A DNA stretch of 64,000 bases from Lewinellaceae bacterium (GTDB taxonomy: Bacteria > Bacteroidota > Bacteroidia > Chitinophagales > Saprospiraceae): positions 3,596,001 through 3,660,000 of the forward strand of contig JACJYL010000001.1 in assembly GCA_020636105.1 (NCBI GenBank), read 5' to 3'. The position numbers were made by a program, and so were the translations under genes. The notes under the pieces are model-generated. The model was not told where the DNA came from. It saw only the letters and a list, made by a program, of their open reading frames with translations, and searched no databases. This document shows positions 42,203-50,082 of the stretch, piece by piece (position 1 is the stretch's first letter; the number at the start of each line of letters is the position of its first letter).

Positions 42203-43330
42203 TTAATAGTTCATTTTTAGACTCCCATATTTCAACCGCACCTTGATGAAGGGAGCGTCAGTGTTTTTTCCCTGCATTCCTTTTACGGTGTAGGTGGTTG
42301 GGTTTTCCTCTTTAAAAGTAACAGACATTTGTTTGGGATAATTGACTTTCGCATAATCGGCAAATGCATCCAACTGGTAACGGATATCCGATTCGAGGGT
42401 TATTTTAAAATCAGAATTCTTGCCAATGATCTTTGCCTCTTTAAAGTTGGTTGAAAGTTTATTGATATTGGCATTGCAGTTATCAAGATCCAGGATGAGA
42501 TATTTATTAATTTCATTAAAAACCACGTTGGAATAACTGGATTCCATAAAAACATCATCTGCGAAGCCAATTTCAACATTATCGAATTTACCATCATTAT
42601 GGAACTCCGAGATGGTCCCTATGGAATAATTGTCATAACTTGTATTGGAAACAATGAGTTTGGCTTTCCCGATGTTGATCGTGGCCGATTTGCTGCCGAT
42701 TTCCATATTATTGACAGAACCGATGTTGATAGAACCATTTTTGATCTGCAGGTTCATATTATTGACACTTCCGATGGAACCATTGCTGTTTCCGAGGGAT
42801 GAATTGGAATTTCCTGAAAGGGCATCAATGATAAAATTGACGTACTTCAACGATAGGTCCACATTGCCTGAAACACTGCTCACATATACCTCTCCGTATT
42901 TGTTTTCCAGAGAAAGATTAGCCGACGCAGGCATAAAAACCTGGTAATTGATGGCATAATCCAACTGTCCTGAAGACCAGTCCCACCATTTGTTTTTCGT
43001 TTCTTCAATAATGGTGGTGGCACTTACGTCCGTACCGCCCGTTTTAAATTCCACGTTTACCCTGTTGAAAACCTTTTGTGCATCTGATTCATTACTTGCA
43101 TTGACGATTATTTCCACCGTTATTTTGACCCTGTTTTTTTCCCATGTTCGGATATCAACCTGCCCGTATTTATTACTGACATGGATATTGCCGTGTGGCG
43201 TGATATTAAATTCTCTTTTTATTTCCTTTGTATATTCACGAAAATTTCCATCCGCCCACACCTCTAATGGCATCATTGCTAAAAGTACTCCGATTAGGAA
43301 AAACTTAAATGCTAATACTCTTGCGCTCAT
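42203..43330 (-). CDS. Exported DUF4097-type adhesin-like protein, third gene of a sigma cassette
   Basis: About 375 residues from the ATG at 43330, which leads directly into a signal peptide (FKFFLIGVLLAMMPLEVWA). The mature part is a repetitive right-handed beta-helix-type protein, with steps such as NIHVSNKYGQVDIRTW, LSLENKYGEVYVSSV and IGSVNNMNLQIKNGS / IGSVNNMEIGSKSA. This is the DUF4097/putative adhesin pattern. It overlaps the preceding anti-sigma-like gene by about 26 bp, so the two are probably coupled. Envelope location is inferred; no ligand is known. Confidence 0.85.
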   Translation of the reverse strand: MSARVLAFKFFLIGVLLAMMPLEVWADGNFREYTKEIKREFNITPHGNIHVSNKYGQVDIRTWEKNRVKITVEIIVNASNESDAQKVFNRVNVEFKTGGTDVSATTIIEETKNKWWDWSSGQLDYAINYQVFMPASANLSLENKYGEVYVSSVSGNVDLSLKYVNFIIDALSGNSNSSLGNSNGSIGSVNNMNLQIKNGSINIGSVNNMEIGSKSATINIGKAKLIVSNTSYDNYSIGTISEFHNDGKFDNVEIGFADDVFMESSYSNVVFNEINKYLILDLDNCNANINKLSTNFKEAKIIGKNSDFKITLESDIRYQLDAFADYAKVNYPKQMSVTFKEENPTTYTVKGMQGKNTDAPFIKVRLKYGSLKMNY

Positions 43331-43847
43331 CTGTTTCTGTTTTTTCTTCTGTTTGATCATTTTGCATCCTCTCAAGCACCAAATCAAGGATTTGAATTTT
43401 TAATTGATAATTTTTAATAAGATTGTCAATAATTCTTTCTTCAGAACCTTTAGGGGCTTTGGCTAATTCCTGCTTCAACTCTTCGAGGAAAACATCTACC
43501 TGACCGAGATCATTTTCGATGGCAGCATCATGAGGCATGCTCGTCAGCTTTGCATATTTTTTCTGGAACTGTTGGGAATAAAAATCTTCCATTTCCTGTA
43601 ATTCAGGATTTAAGGCGGCAACTTCTTTATGATCCGTGGATAAATAATTTCCGACCACTCCACCGGTCATCAGCAGGAACATTACTGAAGCGGCGACCCG
43701 TAAGTACATCCAGATTTTTCTTCGGCCAGATGACTTTTGTTTTGTGAGCTGACTGTCAATATCGGCCCAAACCTTCAGGGAAGGAATGGCGTCATCGAAA
43801 TTTTCCCGATGTTGTATGATAAAATCTTCAAGACGATCCTGTGGCAT
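43305..43847 (-). CDS. Anti-sigma-like single-pass membrane protein
   Basis: A 180-residue protein. The cytoplasmic N-terminus (residues 1-47) has LEDFIIQHRENFD and a conserved Trp27. It is followed by one membrane helix (about 48-68) and a helical, charged periplasmic part. It lies between an ECF sigma gene and a DUF4097-type gene. The head resembles those of the two barrel-bearing proteins in the other sigma cassettes. An anti-sigma role is inferred from position and topology and lacks a zinc-binding HxxxCxxC motif. Confidence 0.7.
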   Translation of the reverse strand: MPQDRLEDFIIQHRENFDDAIPSLKVWADIDSQLTKQKSSGRRKIWMYLRVAASVMFLLMTGGVVGNYLSTDHKEVAALNPELQEMEDFYSQQFQKKYAKLTSMPHDAAIENDLGQVDVFLEELKQELAKAPKGSEERIIDNLIKNYQLKIQILDLVLERMQNDQTEEKTETDERKSISI

Positions 43848-43956
43848 TATAAATTGATTTTTATCTTTTTAGTTTAAATGTTTATGTTTTTTATTTGGGT
43901 AAAAGCTTGTTTTTTATTTAGCCTTCCATTTTTGTCGTTTTATTATATCCACGTCC

Positions 43957-44493
43957 TCAATCATTCAATAGGTCCCGCAACTTCTTTTTCGCTCTCGAAA
44001 ACTGGGATTTGGAAGTAGCTTCAGAAATCTCGAGAATCTCGGAGATCTCTTTATGATCATATCCTTCCAACAGGTAAAGCGAAAAAACGATCCTGTAACC
44101 GTCCGGTAATTGCATCATTGCTTTTTTGACTTTTTCAATGCTTAATACAGGAAAATCGGAATTTTCCTCCTCCGGGGTTTCAATGCTCAATACATTGGTA
44201 TTCATCTCAACAATAGACAACCGGCGGCGTTTTAGGAAATTGATACAGTTGTTAACTACAATTCTTTTGATCCAGGCACCTATAGAAGATTGATATCGGA
44301 AAGTATCCAACTTCATAAAGGCATCGACAAAAGAAGACTGGAGCACGTCTTCGGCATCCGTCTCGTTTCGTAACATCCGCAAGCAAATATTGAACATGGC
44401 CTTGGAATAAAGCCGATACAATTCAAACTGGGCCTTTCGCTGGCCACGTTTGCACTCTTCAATAAGCTCCCGGTGTGTGTTATTGTAGTCCAA
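43957..44493 (-). CDS. ECF-type RNA polymerase sigma factor
   Basis: A 178-residue sigma-70 protein. Region 2 includes AQFELYRLYSKAMFNICLRM and ETDAEDVLQSSFVDAF; region 4 ends in the helix-turn-helix GYDHKEISEILEISEATSKS. It heads the anti-sigma/DUF4097 run. The start is the TTG at 44493; no ATG or GTG exists upstream in frame before a stop, so weak initiation may limit its level. The targets are unknown. Confidence 0.92.
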   Translation of the reverse strand: MDYNNTHRELIEECKRGQRKAQFELYRLYSKAMFNICLRMLRNETDAEDVLQSSFVDAFMKLDTFRYQSSIGAWIKRIVVNNCINFLKRRRLSIVEMNTNVLSIETPEEENSDFPVLSIEKVKKAMMQLPDGYRIVFSLYLLEGYDHKEISEILEISEATSKSQFSRAKKKLRDLLND

Positions 44494-44673
44494 TCTTTTA
44501 AGAATAAAAAGAGTCAGGTGATTTCTAACACTATAGACAGATATAAGTAAAAAGGGTTGCAGCAGGAATAATTATAAAAATTAAAAATAAAAACACAAAA
44601 TCACAAATAACTGATAAACAATCATTTACATTTATTATTGCTACATTTTTTTTAAAGATAAGTAAAAAAACAG

Positions 44674-45600
44674 CTACCCTCCGAATCGTTTTCTCAAAAA
44701 AGGATAACTAAATACACTGGCAATAATGATTAATCCTCCCAGATAAAAGCCCGGTGTAACCTCTTCACCATCCTTTAGGATCAGCCAGGCCAGTATGATG
44801 CCGTAAACAGGTTCAAGGTTTATAGTGAGATTGGAGGCAAAAGCAGATAAATGATGTAAAGCCCTCAAGGCAAGTACATAAGCGAAAGTAGTGCACAAAA
44901 GCGCCAAAACCAGCAAGTAAATCCAATCTGAGGGAGAAGGAATAAATTGAACGGGAGCAGCTCCGTTAAAAGTCATTACCAAAAGTACTATCCCCAGGAA
45001 AACCCAGGCACTACTCATCTCGATGAGGGTGATATTCATTTCACTGGCATGGGTGATGAGTTTTTTATTCAATATAGAAAAAAGTGAGGCAAAAAGGGCT
45101 GATGCCAGGCCGACCCAGATACCGGCCATCATGGAAAACTCAACATTATTGGCCACCAGGATCATGCCGGGAACGATAAAAACACCGAGCACAATTTCGT
45201 AAAAGCGCACCTTCCTGCCCAGGATTAAAGGTTCGAGCAAAGCAGTAAAAAAAGAAGTCGTAGCCATACAAACCAACGCGATGGACGCATTGGCCAGTTT
45301 TATGGAACCGTAAAAAGCCAGCCAATGCAGCCCTACAATTACCCCAATACCCGCATATTTCAGAAGCATATCTCTCCGCATTTTGAGCAGCGGAGCCCAT
45401 TTGACCAGAAAAAGAAGGCTAATAGAAGTGATTAACACCCGCCACCAAACCAATGTCAGGGCGGATAATTGGATCAGGTCGCCCAGTATAGCGGTAAACC
45501 CAAAAAGGAATACGGCAATATGTAGATCCCTGTATGCTATTTTTTGTGGTGACAAGACTTTATATAGTTTTTTAATCCCCAAACCGGGTAGTCTCCACAA
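44674..45600 (-). CDS. EamA/DMT-family transporter
   Basis: A 308-residue protein with ten hydrophobic segments in two EamA repeats (the second opens near residue 160 with GIWVGLASALFASLFSILNKK). DMT proteins export metabolites or amino acids across the inner membrane. The only available start for the full length is the TTG at 45600; the first membrane segment begins near residue 27, so a somewhat later start is possible. The gene stands alone, divergent from the TonB receptor. The substrate is unknown. Confidence 0.88.
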   Translation of the reverse strand: MWRLPGLGIKKLYKVLSPQKIAYRDLHIAVFLFGFTAILGDLIQLSALTLVWWRVLITSISLLFLVKWAPLLKMRRDMLLKYAGIGVIVGLHWLAFYGSIKLANASIALVCMATTSFFTALLEPLILGRKVRFYEIVLGVFIVPGMILVANNVEFSMMAGIWVGLASALFASLFSILNKKLITHASEMNITLIEMSSAWVFLGIVLLVMTFNGAAPVQFIPSPSDWIYLLVLALLCTTFAYVLALRALHHLSAFASNLTINLEPVYGIILAWLILKDGEEVTPGFYLGGLIIIASVFSYPFLRKRFGG

Positions 45601-45766
45601 AGCTAATTCTTTCGATAGAAAAATTTATACTATCAAATATTAAGATCACTAAACAAAACAGGCTAAATATAGTTCCCTTTAAAACTCTGTGTGAAATCAG
45701 GAAAGCTTTTGTTTAAATATAATGTCCATTGGTAGATTTTTTTAAACCGCTCGTTTAATTCCTGTT

Positions 45767-45774
45767 TACTTTCG
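45767..45774 (+). promoter_or_regulatory. Possible -7 box for the TonB receptor gene
   Basis: TACTTTCG, one base off TAnnTTTG, followed by CACC, lies about 65 bp before the ATG. The rest of the 239-bp gap shows nothing further. Confidence 0.4.
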
Positions 45775-45839
45775 CACCGAATTTTCGTTTACCAATTGAA
45801 ACCACCCATTACACCTTAAAATAATAATGCTTTAAAACC

Positions 45840-48185
45840 ATGCTTAAAAAGATTTTAAACTCATTGATTTTATTCACCACGGTGATTTCCTTGCTTCCGG
45901 CACAGAACATTACCGTAAGTGGCTCCCTCTCCGAGCAGGCCACTGGAGAAACACTGATCGGGGCTTCTATTTATATTCCCGAAGTAGGGCTTGGAACGAC
46001 TACCAATGAATATGGCTTTTATTCTATCTCCGTTCCCCGGGGCGATTCAATTTCAATACAATTCAGTTACATCGGTTTTCAACCCATATTGGTGCGAATT
46101 GCCTCTAATAAAGATCAAATCCTCAATATTGAACTCGGTTCGGGCGTCAACCTTGAGGAAATCGTGGTAAAAGCTAATTCTTACAAAGAGCAACTCTCCT
46201 CCACTGAAATGAGTGTAGAAACGATCACCACCAAGGAGGCCAAATTACTTCCCGTGCTGATGGGCGAGAGTGATATCCTGAAAACCATACAACTCAAACC
46301 GGGTATTCCTTCCGGGTCAGAAGGCACTACAGGACTGTTTGTAAGAGGGGGCAGCTCTGATCAAAACCTGATTGTTCTGGATGAAGCCATTGTCTACAAT
46401 GCCAACCACCTGTTTGGCTTTTTCAGCACCTTTAACACCGATGCCGTAAAAGATCTTAAGATCTACAAAGGAGGGTTTCCATCTCAATATGGCGGCAGAT
46501 TATCTTCCGTAATTGATGTCAAACTCAATGAAGGAAACAACAAAAAATTCTCGGGTACCGGTGGTATAGGACTCATCTCCTCAAGGCTAACCCTTGAAGG
46601 TCCTATCAAAGAAGGAAAATCCTCATTCATGGTTTCCGGCCGCCGCACCTACATTGACCTGATCACCAGCCAGATCAATAAAGCCAATGTGGACAATGAA
46701 AATTACAACCAGATTCCGGATTACTATTTTTATGATCTGAATACCAAAATCAATTTTCAGGTCAGTGAAAAGGACAAAATTTACTTAAGCGGTTATTTCG
46801 GTCGCGATGTTTTCGGATTTAACAGCGAGTTCTTCGACTTTAATTTTAACTGGGGCAACGCGACAGGGACTGCCCGGTGGAACCATGTTTTCAATCCGAA
46901 ATTATTCGCCAATACCACCTTTACTTTTTCTGATTACCAATACAATATTACCAATAAAATAACCGGGTTTTCTTTTGATATCGGATCTAACATCAAAGAT
47001 GCCAATTTCAAATCCGACTTTTATTATGCCGTCAATAACAAACACACCTTGCGCTTTGGCGGAGGAGTCACCTTCCATCTTTTTGGAGTAGGACGCCTGA
47101 AAGCGGGCAGCGATGATGGGGCGATTTCCTTCGAATCAGGAAAAGACTATGATGCGCTGGAAGGAGGGCTTTATATTTCCGACGACTGGGAGCTGGGGCC
47201 CACTACAAAAGTAAATATGGGATTACGCGTCAGTGGCTTCAACAATGACAGTACTTTTTACGGAGGCATTGAACCACGGATCGCTTTCCGTCAAAGCCTG
47301 AGCGACAGGATGGCTTTGAAAGCCAGTTATGCACGTATGAAACAATACGTTCACCTGGTGGCCAGTGCCGGAACGTCCCTGCCTACCGACGTTTGGTATC
47401 CTTCGACCGCAAATGTCAAACCTCAGAGTTCTGACCAGGTTGCTGTAGGACTTTCGTATTTATTAAACAAAGGCATTTTCTTTTCAGTGGAAGGTTATTA
47501 CAAATGGTTGGGCAACCAGGTGGATTTCATCGATGGGGCGGATCTCTTTGCCAATGACAATCTCGAACAGGAATTTGCATTCGGAAAAGGACGCGGTTAT
47601 GGCTTAGAGGTAAGCCTTGAAAAAAAAGAGGGCCGCCTTACCGGTTGGATTGGTTATACGCTGGCCCGCATAGAAAAAGGAGAATTCGAGACGCTTAAAC
47701 CCAATGCCAGTTTTCAGCAGGATGGATATTTTTCTCCCATTTATGATCGTCGGCATGATCTTTCAGTCGTTGCCATCTATGATTTGAGTAAGCGACTTAC
47801 CCTTTCAGCTACTTACGTCTACGGTTCCGGAGATCTCCGCTGGATGGCTCCGGGGAGGTTTTCTTTCCAGGATGTTTATGGATTACCCTTTCAGGCCGTT
47901 GTTCCTGACTATAAAGATCGTAATAACTATCGATTGCCTTACTACAGCCGCCTGGATCTTGGGCTGGTGATCAAATTTTTTCCAAAATGGGGAGAGAGCG
48001 ATCTGAGTATCAATGTGGTTAATGCCCTGGACAGGAGAAATGCTTTTTTCATTTATCTCGAACCGGAATTCAGGGAAGTGGATACCGGGAATGGAAATGT
48101 CATCCAGATTCCGGAGAAAATTTCCGCTAAGCAGGTATCATTGTTTCCGGTACTGCCTTCCATTTCTTGGAACTTCAAGTTTTAA
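45840..48185 (+). CDS. TonB-dependent outer-membrane receptor with carboxypeptidase-like N-domain
   Basis: A 781-residue protein. After a signal peptide (about residues 1-21, ending LLPAQ) comes a carboxypeptidase-regulatory-like beta domain (GASIYIPEVGLGTTTNEYGFYSI region, about 25-110), then the plug (with SEGTTGLFVRGGSSDQNL and GGFPSQYGGRLSSVID) and a 22-stranded-type barrel ending in aromatic-rich strands (PSISWNFKF). It should import a ligand with TonB energy. The DUF4249 lipoprotein gene follows by 37 bp, a common pair. It is shorter than SusC-type receptors and has no SusD partner. Confidence 0.93.
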   Translation: MLKKILNSLILFTTVISLLPAQNITVSGSLSEQATGETLIGASIYIPEVGLGTTTNEYGFYSISVPRGDSISIQFSYIGFQPILVRIASNKDQILNIELGSGVNLEEIVVKANSYKEQLSSTEMSVETITTKEAKLLPVLMGESDILKTIQLKPGIPSGSEGTTGLFVRGGSSDQNLIVLDEAIVYNANHLFGFFSTFNTDAVKDLKIYKGGFPSQYGGRLSSVIDVKLNEGNNKKFSGTGGIGLISSRLTLEGPIKEGKSSFMVSGRRTYIDLITSQINKANVDNENYNQIPDYYFYDLNTKINFQVSEKDKIYLSGYFGRDVFGFNSEFFDFNFNWGNATGTARWNHVFNPKLFANTTFTFSDYQYNITNKITGFSFDIGSNIKDANFKSDFYYAVNNKHTLRFGGGVTFHLFGVGRLKAGSDDGAISFESGKDYDALEGGLYISDDWELGPTTKVNMGLRVSGFNNDSTFYGGIEPRIAFRQSLSDRMALKASYARMKQYVHLVASAGTSLPTDVWYPSTANVKPQSSDQVAVGLSYLLNKGIFFSVEGYYKWLGNQVDFIDGADLFANDNLEQEFAFGKGRGYGLEVSLEKKEGRLTGWIGYTLARIEKGEFETLKPNASFQQDGYFSPIYDRRHDLSVVAIYDLSKRLTLSATYVYGSGDLRWMAPGRFSFQDVYGLPFQAVVPDYKDRNNYRLPYYSRLDLGLVIKFFPKWGESDLSINVVNALDRRNAFFIYLEPEFREVDTGNGNVIQIPEKISAKQVSLFPVLPSISWNFKF

Positions 48186-48222
48186 TGAATAATCTCTTTG
48201 AACCATGATAAAAAATAATAAA

Positions 48223-49065
48223 ATGAACTACTTTAAAATATTGGCTTTCACCTTTATAGCTTTTGCCATAGCATCTTGCGACCTTGAAAGAGAAGTTGAA
48301 ATCGACCTACCTGATTACGAAGGCAGGCTTTTCCTGGAATGTTACCTGGAACCGGGGCAGCCCATGAATTTACTGCTCACCCGAACATCTCCCTATTTCG
48401 AAGCCTTCCCGACCAATACCATCGATTACCTGAATGGCATCCTGGAAGAGGACGCCACCGTTTCCATTTCCTATAACGGACAGGTTTATGCACTCGAAAA
48501 CAACCTGACTTTCAACCCTTCAATACAAAAGATCTTCAATTACACTTCTGATGAAATTGTTCCTTTTGATTTTGAAAATGATTTTGATTTGCTGATCACG
48601 ACGAAAGATGGAAAAACCATCACCGGGAAGACGAAAATAACGAAACCCATGACCATTGACAGTGTGGTGACCCAATTTGCTCAAAATGATACGCTCGCCC
48701 GCCTGCTGATCTATATGACAGACGATCCGACAAGGGACAATTATTTCCGAAGAGTACTTCACGAAGGCAGTCTGGACAGTATTCCAATCTGGAGTTTCCC
48801 GATTGATGACCGCGCCTCAGAAGGCACCATCATCTTCGGTTCGTTTTTTGATTATTCAGAAGGGGATACCATCATCAATACGATTTACAGTATTGAAGAA
48901 GACTATTTTGAATTTCTCCAAAGTATTGATTTCGCCAGCCAGTCAAATGGAAATCCTTTCGCCCAGCCCAGTCCGATCGTTTCAAATATCGGGGGCACGG
49001 CCAATGCGATCGGCATTTTTACCGGATTCACTTATGACAGGCGATATACGATCATTGAGCGATGA
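48223..49065 (+). CDS. DUF4249-type lipoprotein, partner of the TonB receptor
   Basis: About 281 residues from the ATG at 48223, which leads into a lipoprotein signal with lipobox AIASC. The mature part opens with a segment typical of DUF4249: YEGRLFLECYLEPGQP and LLTRTSPYFEAF. These proteins commonly follow TonB receptors in Bacteroidota and are thought to assist them at the outer membrane; the mechanism is not established. A bidirectional terminator follows. Confidence 0.87.
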   Translation: MNYFKILAFTFIAFAIASCDLEREVEIDLPDYEGRLFLECYLEPGQPMNLLLTRTSPYFEAFPTNTIDYLNGILEEDATVSISYNGQVYALENNLTFNPSIQKIFNYTSDEIVPFDFENDFDLLITTKDGKTITGKTKITKPMTIDSVVTQFAQNDTLARLLIYMTDDPTRDNYFRRVLHEGSLDSIPIWSFPIDDRASEGTIIFGSFFDYSEGDTIINTIYSIEEDYFEFLQSIDFASQSNGNPFAQPSPIVSNIGGTANAIGIFTGFTYDRRYTIIER

Positions 49066-49086
49066 CGGGGAAGGTTCAAAGGATAA

Positions 49087-49124
49087 AAAAAAAGCCGGAA
49101 GAATGAATCCTTCCGGCTTTTTTT
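49087..49124. terminator. Bidirectional intrinsic terminator between DUF4249 and OmpA genes
   Basis: A stem of about 15 bp (A-run plus GCCGGAAG / CTTCCGGC plus T-run) with a short loop, with A and T runs on both sides. It serves the converging genes on both strands. Confidence 0.9.
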
Positions 49125-49145
49125 ATTGCTCCAGATTTGAAAGAA

Positions 49146-49904
49146 TTAGTTTCCTTTCAATCCACCCAAATCAGGGTTAGGCAATACAACAGTTCTTCTG
49201 TTTGCAGCTCTTCCTTCACTGGTTGCGTTATCACCAACAGGAACACCGTCAGCTCTACCGGCTACAGAAATCTGAGAAGCAGCAACGCCTTTGTTCAACA
49301 AACGACGAGCAACAGAATTGGCACGCTGAATACTGAGATTCCAGTTATCGCTACCTGTATCAGCTTTAAATTTCTGGCTGTCAGTATGTCCTTCAATAAC
49401 AATCTTAACAGCAGGATTAGCTTTCAAAGTTTCAGCCAAAGCATCAATAGCATCACGCTGATCTTTGTTCAGTCTTGCTGAACTGCTTCCGTAGTTTACA
49501 GGAGAATTTGTTACCACGTACAATCTGCCGTCTTTGTCTTCAAGAGAAAGTCCGCTGTTTGTATAAGCAGCAAACATACCGTTGATCTGAGCTTTGAGTT
49601 TGTCCAGCTCAGCCTGAGTCATATTCAGTTTCTCAGTCATTTGACCCATTTTGCTTGTTGCATCATTCAATTTAGCATCAAGGTCTGAAATCTTCCCGTT
49701 CAGGTCTGTTTTAGTTGACTGGAGATCTGCTGCGAGAGCATCTTTTTCTTCAGACAAAGATTTAACCTGCATTTGAGTTTCAGCTAATGCCTGGTCAGTA
49801 GCTTCTTTAGCAGCTGTAAGTTCATCATATTTCTTCTTAGAAACACAAGATGACAACAAACCGACCACTAATACAAAGACGAACAATTTGGATATAATAC
49901 GCAT
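49146..49904 (-). CDS. OmpA-family lipoprotein (peptidoglycan-binding)
   Basis: A 252-residue protein with a lipoprotein signal (lipobox LLSSC) and a long coiled-coil region (about residues 25-115: SKKKYDELTAAKEATDQAL and following heptads). A C-terminal OmpA-like domain follows, with KIVIEGHTDSQKFKAD and RANSVARRLLNKGV, which binds peptidoglycan. It anchors the outer membrane to the cell wall, like Pal or YiaD. It has its own -7 box upstream. Confidence 0.93.
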   Translation of the reverse strand: MRIISKLFVFVLVVGLLSSCVSKKKYDELTAAKEATDQALAETQMQVKSLSEEKDALAADLQSTKTDLNGKISDLDAKLNDATSKMGQMTEKLNMTQAELDKLKAQINGMFAAYTNSGLSLEDKDGRLYVVTNSPVNYGSSSARLNKDQRDAIDALAETLKANPAVKIVIEGHTDSQKFKADTGSDNWNLSIQRANSVARRLLNKGVAASQISVAGRADGVPVGDNATSEGRAANRRTVVLPNPDLGGLKGN

Positions 49905-49959
49905 GTTCTAATCGTTTTTAGTTAATTAATTAAGTATAAGATGAATAAATTTTATCGGC

Positions 49960-49967
49960 CAAATATA
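49960..49967 (-). promoter_or_regulatory. -7 promoter box for the OmpA lipoprotein gene
   Basis: TATATTTG on the minus strand fits TAnnTTTG, about 55 bp before the ATG. No TTG was found at the usual -33 distance. Confidence 0.5.
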
Positions 49968-50041
49968 ATAAAAAAAAAGAGCTTAATAGCTATCAAGTGC
50001 AAAGCAATTATATTTTTTGAACAAAACAAAGATAAAAAGAG

Positions 50042-50049
50042 TATTTTTG
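50042..50049 (+). promoter_or_regulatory. -7 promoter box for the M1 aminopeptidase gene
   Basis: TATTTTTG followed by CACC, with a TTG at 50017-50019 at a slightly long spacing (22 bp). It lies 33 bp before the ATG at 50083 and so rules out an earlier TTG start. Confidence 0.55.
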
Positions 50050-50082
50050 CACCTTATTTTTATAAATTTTAAACTAAAAAAA

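Noticed and set aside
45840..49065. SusC/SusD glycan-uptake pair
   Set aside because: The receptor is too short for SusC and the partner is DUF4249, not SusD; no glycan enzymes flank it.
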